Of a stretch of DNA of 18,880 bases, positions 8,416-16,291 are shown one piece after another. The number at the start of each line of letters is the position of its first letter. Position 1 is the first letter of the stretch. Source of the DNA: Sneathiella sp. (GTDB taxonomy: Bacteria > Pseudomonadota > Alphaproteobacteria > Sneathiellales > Sneathiellaceae); contig NVRR01000031.1 of the NCBI GenBank assembly GCA_002732675.1, positions 1-18,880 of the forward strand, in the 5' to 3' direction. A program made the position numbers and the translations under genes. The notes below the pieces were generated by a model, which was not told the DNA's origin, searched no databases, and saw only the letters and a list, made by a program, of their open reading frames with translations.

Positions 8416-9759
8416 ATGACAACAGATATCAAGCCCGCCCATGTGGTTGGAGGCGGCCTCGCGGGCAGTGAAGCGGCCTGGCAGTTGGCAACTGCGGGCA
8501 TCCCCGTGATCCTGCATGAAATGCGCCCGGTGCGCGGAACCGATGCCCATCTCACCGATGGTCTGGCGGAACTCGTATGTTCCAACTCCTTTCGCTCCGA
8601 CGATGCCCAAAACAATGCCGTTGGTCTATTGCATCAGGAAATGCGTAACCTTGGCTCCCTGATTATGGAATCTGCGGACGTCAACAAGGTTCCTGCTGGC
8701 GGCGCGCTGGCGGTCGATCGCAATGAATTTTCAGCCTATATTCAGACGAAAATCGAAGATCATCCATTGATTACGCTTGAGCGCGAAGAAGTCACCGAAT
8801 TGCCCCCGAAAGAATGGGGACCATCCATCATTGCGACCGGCCCGCTCACCTCCTCTGCTCTGGCCACTGCTATCCATCAGGCAACCGGAGCGGACGCCCT
8901 CGCCTTTTTCGATGCAATCGCCCCTATCCTTTACAAAGACAGCATCGATTTCGAGATCACATGGTTCCAGTCTCGTTATGACAAGGGCGACGGTTCCGAT
9001 TATATCAATTGCCCCATGACACAGGCACAATATGCCGATTTTATCGAAGCATTGCTGATCGGCGACAAAACGGAATTCAAGGAATGGGAGAAGGACACGC
9101 CCTATTTCGACGGCTGCCTGCCCATCGAAGTCATGGCGGAACGCGGGCCCGAGACTTTGCGCTATGGTCCGATGAAGCCGGTTGGCCTGACCAACCCAAG
9201 GTCAGATGAGAAACCCTACGCTGTTGTTCAGTTGCGGCAAGATAACAAGCTCGGAACCCTCTATAACATGGTGGGGTTTCAGACCAAACTGACCTACGGC
9301 GAGCAAAAAAGGGTCTTCTCAACCATTCCCGGACTGGAAAAGGCAGAGTTCGCACGGCTCGGCGGACTGCACCGCAATACCTTTATCAATAGCCCTGATG
9401 TATTGGATGACGAGTTGCGGTTAAAGACTTATCCGCATATTCGTTTTGCCGGTCAGATTACGGGGGTTGAAGGCTATGTGGAAAGCACGGCTATCGGGTT
9501 ACTGGCAAGCCGCCTGACCGCCGCGGAGATGACGGGTCGCCCGTTTACGCTCCCACCTGTAACCACCGCCCTCGGCGCTATTCTCGGCCATATCACCGGC
9601 GGCGCAGATGCCAAGACCTTTCAGCCGATGAATGTGAATTTTGGCCTTTTCCCACCGCTGGAAGGACGGATAAAAAAGAAAGAGCGGAAGCTCGCTTACA
9701 CAGGTCGTGCCGCCGCGGATTTTGTTAATTGGCAAGGCACAGGCCCGGCTGGCAGCTAA
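8416..9759 (+). CDS. trmFO: Methylenetetrahydrofolate--tRNA-(uracil-5-)-methyltransferase
   Basis: TrmFO forms 5-methyluridine at tRNA position 54 (T-loop), using methylenetetrahydrofolate as carbon donor and reduced FAD. The 447-residue protein starts with an FAD-binding Rossmann motif ([13 protein letters not shown], residues 10-22), followed by the family motif [12 protein letters not shown] with Cys55, likely the flavin/methylene-handling cysteine near position 53 in Bacillus. Other family features are NCPMTQAQY near residue 199, [11 protein letters not shown], and [13 protein letters not shown] near the C-terminus. The ATG at 8416 was chosen over an upstream in-frame start at 8341 because AAGGAAG (8404-8410) ends 5 nt before it and conservation starts here. 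It lies 19 nt after uvrA, probably in the same transcript. Confidence 0.96.
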   Translation: MTTDIKPAHVVGGGLAGSEAAWQLATAGIPVILHEMRPVRGTDAHLTDGLAELVCSNSFRSDDAQNNAVGLLHQEMRNLGSLIMESADVNKVPAGGALAVDRNEFSAYIQTKIEDHPLITLEREEVTELPPKEWGPSIIATGPLTSSALATAIHQATGADALAFFDAIAPILYKDSIDFEITWFQSRYDKGDGSDYINCPMTQAQYADFIEALLIGDKTEFKEWEKDTPYFDGCLPIEVMAERGPETLRYGPMKPVGLTNPRSDEKPYAVVQLRQDNKLGTLYNMVGFQTKLTYGEQKRVFSTIPGLEKAEFARLGGLHRNTFINSPDVLDDELRLKTYPHIRFAGQITGVEGYVESTAIGLLASRLTAAEMTGRPFTLPPVTTALGAILGHITGGADAKTFQPMNVNFGLFPPLEGRIKKKERKLAYTGRAAADFVNWQGTGPAGS

Positions 9760-9780
9760 CCGTGCAATTCGTCCCGAGAA

Positions 9781-9807
9781 GATATTCCCGATATTTCCGG
9801 GGAAATC
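9781..9807. repeat. Tandem 9-bp repeat plus inverted copy after trmFO
   Basis: GATATTCCC (9781-9789) is followed directly by GATATTTCC (9790-9798), then by an inverted partner GGGGAAATC (9799-9807). The core TTTCC-GG-GGAAA (9794-9805) is a dyad. No U-run follows on the plus strand, so it is a poor terminator. It may be a regulatory site for the unknown gene starting at 9925, or a weak transcript-end hairpin. The rest of the 9760-9924 gap holds AT-rich promoter-like sequence without a clear -35/-10 pair. Confidence 0.35.
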
Positions 9808-9924
9808 GGTAATTCTGGTAACCTTTTATATACGATGTCCGATTAGAATAGCGATCGAGATACAGTTTTTTCTCTGGCGGCGCATTGATCGGCACCGAAT
9901 AGATTGAGGGTTAGTAGGTAAAAG

Positions 9925-10911
9925 ATGAGTAGTGCAGAAGTGAAAGAAGCATCAGGGAATAACGCAGGCACAAGTGGCGAGGCGCTGGATCCCAGCGTCT
10001 ATTTCTCCTTCAATCATAAGATATTTTCTGTTGAGGGATCATATTTCCAGCTTGCTCACGACAACAAGGAACCGTGCTATTTCGTCAATCTCGGCGAAAT
10101 GAGAGGGGCCATTCCAACGAAATCACTCAGCAAGGAGTTCGGGATCGAAGACGGTAGTTCTGATGCCAATTTGCTCAAAACCATCGGCAGTGCCCTCAAA
10201 TATGTCAAGGAAATCCGCCCTAATGATTCCATTCCACGTGAGTTGCTGGATGGCTCTGCCTCCTGGTCGATTGAGGAAGCCCATAAGGATGTTGCCCGCG
10301 GACGGATCACTGTCCAGCTGGTTTCATGGCTGAGCGGAAACGAAGAAATCGTCGTTAACCAACGAGAGCTTGATACGATCTCCAGCAACCCCGATACCAA
10401 GGAACGCATTCAGGATGCCTTTCGGGAAATCGCCGCAAAACTGGGTATTACGCGCGACGATGTCGTGTCGAAAATCGATGATATCATTCGCGAGCTATCT
10501 TATATCGAAGCGCTCAGGGACTATTATACCGGTATCAAGAAAATCGGCAGCAACCTGACCCGGCTCGCAGCGATTTATAAGCGGGATCGCGGCACGTCGG
10601 AAGAAATTAACCGAATGCAGATCCTCATTGAACCGGTCATCAAGAAATTTGATCGTACATTTACTGAAATCGATGCACAGACTTGCGAAGTCCTGGTCAT
10701 CCTTAAAAATTACGAGCCTACCGTCGAGACCATCCGCGGCACCCGCGATGATCTGCATCAGCGCTTCATGATCTGGGGCGAAATGGTCGCAAGCTGGAAA
10801 GATCTGATTATGGAAGAGGATCCAACTGTCGAACGGCAACTCAAGGAAACCTACAAGTTTCTAGCCCAGAATTTTATCCAGTCTCAGTCCTGGCGTCTTA
10901 GCAACCTTTGA
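9925..10911 (+). CDS. Conserved-looking protein of unknown function
   Basis: I do not recognise a named family for this 328-residue protein. No signal peptide or membrane segment is visible, so it should be cytoplasmic. Residues 1-22 are low-complexity (Ser, Gly, Ala, Glu) and probably disordered. Residues 25-145 look like a compact mixed domain (YFSFNHKIFSVEGSYFQLAH, CYFVNLGEMRGAIP, YVKEIRPNDSIPRELLDG, TVQLVSWLSGNEE). Residues 155-328 are almost entirely helical with heptad-like spacing, consistent with coiled coils or a helical bundle. The ATG at 9925 has AGG at 9916-9918, 6 nt upstream. It stands alone between trmFO (165-bp gap) and the convergent NDUFAF6-like gene (9-bp gap). Codon usage resembles its neighbours, so it looks like a resident gene. 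Confidence 0.88.
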   Translation: MSSAEVKEASGNNAGTSGEALDPSVYFSFNHKIFSVEGSYFQLAHDNKEPCYFVNLGEMRGAIPTKSLSKEFGIEDGSSDANLLKTIGSALKYVKEIRPNDSIPRELLDGSASWSIEEAHKDVARGRITVQLVSWLSGNEEIVVNQRELDTISSNPDTKERIQDAFREIAAKLGITRDDVVSKIDDIIRELSYIEALRDYYTGIKKIGSNLTRLAAIYKRDRGTSEEINRMQILIEPVIKKFDRTFTEIDAQTCEVLVILKNYEPTVETIRGTRDDLHQRFMIWGEMVASWKDLIMEEDPTVERQLKETYKFLAQNFIQSQSWRLSNL

Positions 10912-10920
10912 TCGCCTTTG

Positions 10921-11757
10921 TCAGGTCTTGAGCAGCGAAAAAATCTTCCGTACTACACCGAAATTAACCTGAAGATTTCGTTCTCCCTTGGAGCCTAAAT
11001 AGTCCAGATAAAGGGACGTCAGAGCGCTAATCCGATGAGCTGATTTTTCAGCTCCAGGACGGGACTTCATCAGCTTGCGGGCCGCAAACTGTTCTTGCTT
11101 TGCCGCCTCCAGTATCTGGCGGACGGCCCTATAAAACGCGTCCTCGTTCCCAGACATAAACGCTGTATCGGGCGCAAGTCCCTCACTTGCCAAAATATCC
11201 GTCGGAATTAGAAGTAAATCCTGCTGCGCATGATGAGGGATGGCCCGAATGATACCGCTGAGGGCGTAGGCACTGCCCGTCTTCCGCGCCGCTGCCTCTC
11301 CCTCAGCCGAGGTAAAGCCGAGAATGGTAAATATAAGGCTGTTCACCCGCCCGCCTGTCCCCTCTGCATAGGAAAGAAGTTCAGCCGTCGTTTCAAACGG
11401 ACAGGGATCCAGATCACGGGCGCGCGTATCAATCATCTGCTGGAAAATCGCTGGGTCAAGTTGATAGCGGGGAATCACGTCATTCAGAGCAACAACAACC
11501 GGATGGTCGAGCATATTTCCCTTGCCAAGGCCAGACACCGCGTCGCGCCACCATTGCAGGCGGATATCGCCAAGCAGCACCTCCGATACAGTCTCCCGCA
11601 CCCGGGATATTTCAGCGTTAAAAGCGAGAAGCGTGAAAATCGCATCCCGGGCAGATGCCGGTGCAAATAGCGTCGTCAGCCATCTGTCGTAATCATTTCT
11701 TTTTGCTTCCTGAGCTAAAAAAACATCTCGATTTTCGTCCGACAACTTTGCCCCCAC
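10921..11757 (-). CDS. Squalene/phytoene synthase-fold protein, NDUFAF6-like
   Basis: A 278-residue protein of the trans-isoprenyl diphosphate synthase fold. It resembles NDUFAF6, the mitochondrial complex I assembly factor, more than a true synthase: LLAFNAEISRVRETVSE (43-59), GDIRLQWWRDAV (63-74), LLSYAEGTGGRVNSL (127-141) and GIIRAIPHH followed by LLIPTDIL echo conserved NDUFAF6 segments. The two aspartate-rich Mg-diphosphate motifs of squalene/phytoene synthases are absent at the matching helices, so prenyl-synthase activity is unlikely. The first codon is GTG at 11757 with no clear Shine-Dalgarno; a TTG at 11745 (LSDENRD) is an alternative. It converges on the unknown 328-residue gene and diverges from sodB. 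The complex I role is inferred from homology. Confidence 0.88.
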   Translation of the reverse strand: MGAKLSDENRDVFLAQEAKRNDYDRWLTTLFAPASARDAIFTLLAFNAEISRVRETVSEVLLGDIRLQWWRDAVSGLGKGNMLDHPVVVALNDVIPRYQLDPAIFQQMIDTRARDLDPCPFETTAELLSYAEGTGGRVNSLIFTILGFTSAEGEAAARKTGSAYALSGIIRAIPHHAQQDLLLIPTDILASEGLAPDTAFMSGNEDAFYRAVRQILEAAKQEQFAARKLMKSRPGAEKSAHRISALTSLYLDYLGSKGERNLQVNFGVVRKIFSLLKT

Positions 11758-11762
11758 TACAG

Positions 11763-11779
11763 TTTGGAATAATTCAAAA
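11763..11779. promoter_or_regulatory. Palindrome resembling an Irr (ICE) box
   Basis: TTTGGAATAATTCAAAA matches the rhizobial/rhodobacterial Irr consensus TTTAGAA-N3-TTCTAAA at 12 of 14 fixed positions. It lies 6 nt upstream of the NDUFAF6-like start codon and about 140 bp upstream of sodB, in their divergent gap. Iron-responsive control of FeSOD or of a respiratory assembly factor would make sense, but AT-rich DNA gives such matches by chance and I see no Irr gene here. Confidence 0.3.
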
Positions 11780-11917
11780 AAAGACTGGAAGACCGTCTAC
11801 TTTGGTATATATCTGTAGGGACAACACTTGGCGAGTTCTTTCCCTCATCTGGCGCAAGAATTTTTCCACCAACATTCGTGACATCTAGTCGATGTTAAAA
11901 TTGGTAAGAGGATTATT

Positions 11918-12502
11918 ATGGCTTTTGAACTACCTGCACTCCCCTATTCCAGAGATGCTCTGGCACCGCATATTTCCGAAAATACACTGAATTTTCACTA
12001 CGGAAAACATCACAACGCCTATGTCACCAACCTCAACAACCTCCTCGGTGATGAGACACGCTCTCTTGAAGAGGTCATGAAGGATACGGCAGGCGATGCG
12101 GCCAAAGCGGGTATCTTTAATAACGCTGCGCAAGTCTGGAACCATACTTTTTACTGGCATTCGATGAAGCCAAATGGTGGCGGGCTTCCAACCGGAGCCA
12201 TTGCCGCAAAAATTGACGAAGATTTCGGATCATTCGCAAAATTCGTGGAAGAATTCAAAGCCGCCGGCGCCACACAGTTTGGCAGTGGTTGGGCCTGGCT
12301 GGTGCTGGATAATGGCAAGCTTAAAGTAACCAAAACAGCCAACGCGGCTTGTCCGCCCACAGAGGGTGTCACGCCAATCCTCACCATGGATGTATGGGAG
12401 CATGCCTATTATCTCGACTACCAGAACGCCCGACCCAAATATATCGAGACATTTTTGGAAAGCCTGGTGAACTGGGATTTCGCCAACGAAAACCTCGGAT
12501 AG
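11918..12502 (+). CDS. sodB: Superoxide dismutase [Fe]
   Basis: Converts superoxide to oxygen and hydrogen peroxide in the cytoplasm, working as a dimer. The 194-residue protein has both domains of the Fe/Mn family. Metal ligands are His27 (NFHYGKHH), His76 (QVWNHTFYW), Asp158 and His162 (TMDVWEHAYYLDY). Gln72 in NNAAQVWNHTFYW is the position that marks iron-type enzymes; manganese-type ones carry Gly there and a Gln later. AGAGGA (11907-11912) lies 5 nt before the ATG. It ends in a strong bidirectional terminator. It sits between the NDUFAF6-like gene and a PuuD-like gene, both on the opposite strand, so it forms its own transcription unit. Confidence 0.97.
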   Translation: MAFELPALPYSRDALAPHISENTLNFHYGKHHNAYVTNLNNLLGDETRSLEEVMKDTAGDAAKAGIFNNAAQVWNHTFYWHSMKPNGGGLPTGAIAAKIDEDFGSFAKFVEEFKAAGATQFGSGWAWLVLDNGKLKVTKTANAACPPTEGVTPILTMDVWEHAYYLDYQNARPKYIETFLESLVNWDFANENLG

Positions 12503-12515
12503 TCACCTCACTGCA

Positions 12516-12552
12516 AAAGAAAAAGGCGCTCAAATATTGAGCGCCTTTTTTT
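12516..12552. terminator. Bidirectional rho-independent terminator
   Basis: A perfect 13-bp stem (12521-12533 pairing with 12537-12549, core GGCGCTCAA/TTGAGCGCC) has a 3-nt loop. T-runs follow on both strands: TTTTTTT at 12546-12552 on the plus strand, and CTTTTTCTTTT on the minus strand. It serves sodB from the left and the PuuD-like gene, whose stop is at 12567, from the right. Confidence 0.92.
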
Positions 12553-12566
12553 GTATCTGATAGGCC

Positions 12567-13178
12567 CTAGTACAGGTTTTGAGCCGATATCATGGCATAG
12601 AGCATGGGAAAGGACAGCAGTGTATTTGTTCGTGAGAACAACATGGCTGTGCGTGCAGAGGCCGCCTTCGTCGCGGCATCGACTTCGACCATACCAAGCG
12701 CTTTCTTCTGGTTCGGCCAAATCACAAACCAGACATTGAACCACATGATGATCCCCATCCACATGCCAATACCAATGGCCAGGCTCTTGTCGACGGCGAA
12801 CCCGTTCATCCCACCAAGGGTCAATGCATCGAGCAGATAACCGTTCATCCAGGCAAGCAATAATCCAGTTACGATTGTCGCCATGGCTGCCCAACGGAAC
12901 CACCAGAGTGCTGCCGGCGCGATGACCTTGCCAATAGCCGGTTTTTGTTCATCCGGGATGTTCGGCATATTCGGTATCTGGACGAAATTGAAATAATAAA
13001 GCAGCCCGACCCACATGATCCCGCTCAATACATGCATCCACCGCATGATAAACGCACCAAAGGCATGACCCATCATGAGGCCACCCTCGGAAACACTCGT
13101 GACAATGGCGGCCATTATGATCGTTAAAACGATCCCTGCGATTACCGTATTTCTGAGATTTGAAAGAATACTCGACAT
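12567..13178 (-). CDS. PuuD-like (urate oxidase N-terminal type) membrane protein
   Basis: A 203-residue integral membrane protein with about five hydrophobic segments (roughly 12-32, 40-65, 92-112, 132-155 and 180-200). The motif RWMHVLSGIMWVGLLYYFNFVQIP and the segment WWFRWAAMATIVTGLLLAW fit the membrane domain of the PuuD/Urate_ox_N family. In full PuuD that domain hydroxylates urate and carries a C-terminal cytochrome c. Here there are no cysteines at all, so no CXXCH haem motif, and the protein is shorter. Such stand-alone versions are sometimes misnamed NusG. Urate oxidation is therefore doubtful; a haem-binding or electron-transfer membrane role is possible. AAGGG (13186-13190) lies 7 nt before the ATG. 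It shares the terminator with sodB. Confidence 0.72.
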   Translation of the reverse strand: MSSILSNLRNTVIAGIVLTIIMAAIVTSVSEGGLMMGHAFGAFIMRWMHVLSGIMWVGLLYYFNFVQIPNMPNIPDEQKPAIGKVIAPAALWWFRWAAMATIVTGLLLAWMNGYLLDALTLGGMNGFAVDKSLAIGIGMWMGIIMWFNVWFVIWPNQKKALGMVEVDAATKAASARTAMLFSRTNTLLSFPMLYAMISAQNLY

Positions 13179-13247
13179 GAATTTTCCCTTTCATTCAAAA
13201 TGACTTACATCACGGTTGTCTTATTGCTTTTATACGCCCATTGATGC

Positions 13248-13261
13248 ATTTCGCGCCAAAT
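13248..13261. promoter_or_regulatory. Near-palindrome upstream of the PuuD-like gene
   Basis: ATTTCGCGCCAAAT is a dyad with arms ATTT/AAAT and core GCGC, broken at one symmetric pair. On the minus strand it sits just upstream of a TATAAA (13228-13233), in the 131-bp gap between the Mth938-like and PuuD-like genes. The spacing to a -35-like TTGGCG is 19 bp, which is suboptimal. It could be an operator over a weak promoter; no regulator family is recognised. Confidence 0.2.
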
Positions 13262-13309
13262 CATACGATTTTGGAGACATAGATGTAAAGTCTGTAGAAT
13301 TTAATTGTT

Positions 13310-13687
13310 CTAAACAGCGATTAAAGCGGCCGCAACCCGACGGCCTTCCAGCAGGAGAACATTGTAGGTCCGCACCGCAGCGCCAGTATCCATAGCCTCA
13401 ATAACGACCCCGTGTTCTTTCAAACTAACGCGAATATCATCATCAATAAAAGCCATATCGCCACCGCATCCAACCAGCAGAATTTCAACATCGATATCCA
13501 CCGATGTGACACCGCCAAGGCTTTGGACAGATAATTGATCTATGGACATTACAGGCCAGGAAACCGTTTTTCCCGGAAAAACCAGGACGGAGCCTTCATG
13601 TTTAATGCCACTGACACGAAAACCGCCGTCACCATAGCTATTGATAAGCTGTTGTCCCGCCTTGGGAATGCCTGAGATATCCTGCAT
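13310..13687 (-). CDS. Mth938-like domain protein (NDUFAF3 family)
   Basis: A 125-residue single-domain protein of the Mth938/DUF498 family, the bacterial relatives of NDUFAF3, a mitochondrial complex I assembly factor. Visible family features are INSYGDGGFRVSGIKHEGSVLVFPG, then SWPV, then VEILLVGCGGDM, the segment on the 'hidden' ligand-like pocket, then GVVIEAMDTGAAVRTYNVLLLEGRRVAAALI near the end. The ATG at 13687 has GAGAGGA (13692-13698) 4 nt upstream. It follows secF by 27 nt and is almost certainly the last gene of the yajC-secD-secF operon. A role in inserting or assembling respiratory complex I subunits is inferred from the mitochondrial relative and the sec neighbours. Confidence 0.9.
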   Translation of the reverse strand: MQDISGIPKAGQQLINSYGDGGFRVSGIKHEGSVLVFPGKTVSWPVMSIDQLSVQSLGGVTSVDIDVEILLVGCGGDMAFIDDDIRVSLKEHGVVIEAMDTGAAVRTYNVLLLEGRRVAAALIAV

Positions 13688-13714
13688 TCAGTCCTCTCCC
13701 AAAATAACCGGGAA

Positions 13715-14683
13715 CTAGGTTTTCTCGTCCGCTTCCTGTTCCATCTGCTCTGCGCCTTTGAACCCGTCATCTTCTTCACTGCGATGGGTCAGTCCGATTT
13801 GCAGCAGTATTGGCGCCGCCACAAATATCGACGAATAGGTGCCGACAACAACGCCAAAGATCATCGCCGTCGCGAACCCGCGGATCACTTCCCCGCCAAA
13901 GATATACAGCGCGACCAGGGCCAGCAGAGTGGTCAACGAGGTCATGGTCGTCCGCGCCAACGTCTCATTGATCGAGAAATTGATCAACTCTGACACGGGC
14001 ATTTTCTTATAGCGGCGGAAATTTTCCCGAATACGGTCATAGACCACCACAGTATCGTTGATGGAATAACCGACAATGGTCAGAATTGCGGCGACGGAGG
14101 CTAAATTAAATTCGATCCCCGTAACGGCAAACATACCGATGGTCAGGATCACATCATGCATCAGTGCAGCAATGGCACCGACGGAATAATGCCATTCAAA
14201 CCGCAGCCAGATATAAACCAGGATGGCGATCACTGCGACAATAACGGCCTCAATCGCCGCCCAGACAAGCTCATCAGAGACGGTCGGCCCGACAAATTCC
14301 ACCCGGCGATAGGAAATATCATCCGAGAAATCGCTGGCAAGCTGATTTTTGACCACGTCAACAGCGGCCATCTGCTCTGGCGCGGCGCCCTCCTGGCGCT
14401 GAACACGTATCAAAATATCCTTGTCTGAGCCGAAAGTCTGCAAGGAGATTTGACCCAAACCTAAGCTGCCAAGGGATCCGCGCATAGCGCCAATATCCGG
14501 CGCATCTTTTAGCTCTACCTCGATGAGGATGCCGCCTTCAAAGTCGATGCCCTTGTTCAGGCCCACGGTGAAGAACATGGCCGCCGATCCCAAAATCAGC
14601 AAAGCAGATATGGCAAAAGCCATAAAGCGGTATTGCAGGAACGGGATATTTGTCTTCTCTGGTACGAGCTTGATTTTATACAT
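13715..14683 (-). CDS. secF: Protein translocase subunit SecF
   Basis: SecF pairs with SecD as an RND-type, proton-driven accessory to SecYEG that helps late steps of export and membrane insertion. The 322-residue protein has TM1 at about 20-40 (MAFAISALLILGSAAMFF), then the GLNKGIDFEGGILIEV motif, and a periplasmic P4 domain. A cluster of five TM segments runs from about residue 140, including YSINDTVVVYDRIRENFRRYK with the conserved D and R residues of the SecF signature. The last segment is FATAMIFGVVVGTYSSIFVAAPIL, with a charged C-terminal tail. It starts 12 nt after the secD stop, and the Mth938-like gene follows, so it belongs to one operon. Confidence 0.97.
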   Translation of the reverse strand: MYKIKLVPEKTNIPFLQYRFMAFAISALLILGSAAMFFTVGLNKGIDFEGGILIEVELKDAPDIGAMRGSLGSLGLGQISLQTFGSDKDILIRVQRQEGAAPEQMAAVDVVKNQLASDFSDDISYRRVEFVGPTVSDELVWAAIEAVIVAVIAILVYIWLRFEWHYSVGAIAALMHDVILTIGMFAVTGIEFNLASVAAILTIVGYSINDTVVVYDRIRENFRRYKKMPVSELINFSINETLARTTMTSLTTLLALVALYIFGGEVIRGFATAMIFGVVVGTYSSIFVAAPILLQIGLTHRSEEDDGFKGAEQMEQEADEKT

Positions 14684-14695
14684 AATGCCCGCCCT

Positions 14696-16279
14696 TTATA
14701 TTTCGAGTGTCTTGGGCCGCTTGCGCCTCATCCACATGGAGATGAGCATGCGCGAGAGCATAGTGGCCGTAAACATGGATGAGATGATACCGATGAGCAA
14801 CGTAACAGCGAAGCCCTTGACCGGCCCGGACCCCATGACGAATAGAATTGTCGCCGCAATACCGGTGGTTACATTGGCATCGACAATGGTGGTAAAGGCG
14901 CGGTTAAAGCCGGATTCCACCGCATTAAGCGGCGTCTTGCCGACCCTGAGTTCTTCGCGTATTCGCTCGAAAATCAGCACATTGGCATCCACCGCCATCC
15001 CAATCGTCAGAACGATACCGGCGATCCCCGGCAATGTTAAAGTCGCTCCCAAAATCGATAGCACCGCCATGACCAGGAACATATTCATCGCCAGCGCGAT
15101 ATTGGCCACCATCCCGAACAGGCCGTAACTGGCGACCATGAAAATGGCCACAGCAGCGATGCCGATTATCCCGGCAATCTTACCCGCCGCAATACTATCT
15201 GCGCCAAGGTCCGGCCCGACAGAGCGTTCTTCCAGAATGGTCAGTGGTGCCGGAAGCGCTCCAGCCCGTAAAAGCAACGCCAGCTCTTGAGCGCCCTGAA
15301 CATTAAATCCACCGCTGATAATGGCGCTACCGCCCAATATTGGCTCATTGATGCGGGGCGCACTAATGACCTTGTTATCCAGCACGATCGCGAATGGCAA
15401 ACCAACATTTTCCGATGTTGCGCGGCCAAATTGTTTGGCACCCAGCCCATTGAAACGGATGGAGACGACAGCCTGTCCTTGCTGGAATGTTGCTTGTGCA
15501 TCTTCAAGATTTTCGCCAGAAACCATGATCCGGTTTTTGACGACATAACTCGGATCCCCGGCTTCAACTGATGGCAGCCGTTTTGAGCCCGGCGGAACAC
15601 GTGCGCCCGGCGCACTGTTACCCGCGACATCAACCAGATGGAACGTCAGTTGGGCCGTTTCGCCAAGCAATCGTTTAATCCGATCCGGATCATCCAGCCC
15701 AGGTAACTGCACCAAAATTCTGTCGTCGCCCTGACGCTGGATTGTCGGCTCATTAACGCCGGTTTCGTCGATACGCCGACGAATAACTTCAATTGCTTGT
15801 TGAAGCGCCGAATTAATGCGTTCGTTTTTCGATGAATCGCTTGGTGTTAGAGTGACACCACCGTCGTCGGAAAAACTGATGACGGTATCACGCTGTCCGT
15901 TCGGCGTAATATTTGATAATGAAGAAAGCCGCTCACGGGCTTTCTCCTGATCCGTAAGATCCCGCAAGACGAAAGATACTTCGGTCTTGGAATGCTTTAG
16001 ATCGCGATATCCAACATTATCCCCTTGTTCCCGAAGATTATCCCTCACGGCATCGACGAGGCTCTCCAGCATCTGTTCAATAACAACGTTACTGTCGATC
16101 TGCAGCAACAGATGAGAGCCGCCCTGCAAATCCAGGCCGAGATTGACCTGTTGCGACGGCAGCCAGTCTGGCAGACCTTCCAGCGTGCTCTTGCTCACAA
16201 AGTTTGGAAGTGTGTAGAGGATCCCGAAGGTGCAGACCAGCACCACGATAATCCTCTTCCACAAGGGGAAGCTATTCAT
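14696..16279 (-). CDS. secD: Protein translocase subunit SecD
   Basis: SecD is the larger partner of SecF in the proton-driven Sec accessory complex. The 527-residue protein has TM1 at about 8-28 (KRIIVVLVCTFGILYTLP), then VNLGLDLQGGSHLLLQID. The large periplasmic P1 region includes AIEVIRRRIDETGVNEPTIQRQGDDRILVQLPG. The C-terminal TM bundle starts near residue 365 and carries GMAVDANVLIFERIREELR, with the conserved Asp needed for proton coupling. Length is close to the usual 520-620. The ATG at 16279 is 12 nt after the yajC stop, and its Shine-Dalgarno is weak, so translation may depend on coupling. Confidence 0.97.
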   Translation of the reverse strand: MNSFPLWKRIIVVLVCTFGILYTLPNFVSKSTLEGLPDWLPSQQVNLGLDLQGGSHLLLQIDSNVVIEQMLESLVDAVRDNLREQGDNVGYRDLKHSKTEVSFVLRDLTDQEKARERLSSLSNITPNGQRDTVISFSDDGGVTLTPSDSSKNERINSALQQAIEVIRRRIDETGVNEPTIQRQGDDRILVQLPGLDDPDRIKRLLGETAQLTFHLVDVAGNSAPGARVPPGSKRLPSVEAGDPSYVVKNRIMVSGENLEDAQATFQQGQAVVSIRFNGLGAKQFGRATSENVGLPFAIVLDNKVISAPRINEPILGGSAIISGGFNVQGAQELALLLRAGALPAPLTILEERSVGPDLGADSIAAGKIAGIIGIAAVAIFMVASYGLFGMVANIALAMNMFLVMAVLSILGATLTLPGIAGIVLTIGMAVDANVLIFERIREELRVGKTPLNAVESGFNRAFTTIVDANVTTGIAATILFVMGSGPVKGFAVTLLIGIISSMFTATMLSRMLISMWMRRKRPKTLEI

Positions 16280-16291
16280 AAAGGGCTACCG

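Noticed and set aside
13285..13314. Imperfect TTTAGAA/TTCTA dyad at the end of the Mth938-like gene as a second Irr box
   Set aside because: It matches only about 10 of 14 fixed positions, its half-site spacing is wrong, and it overlaps the stop codon.
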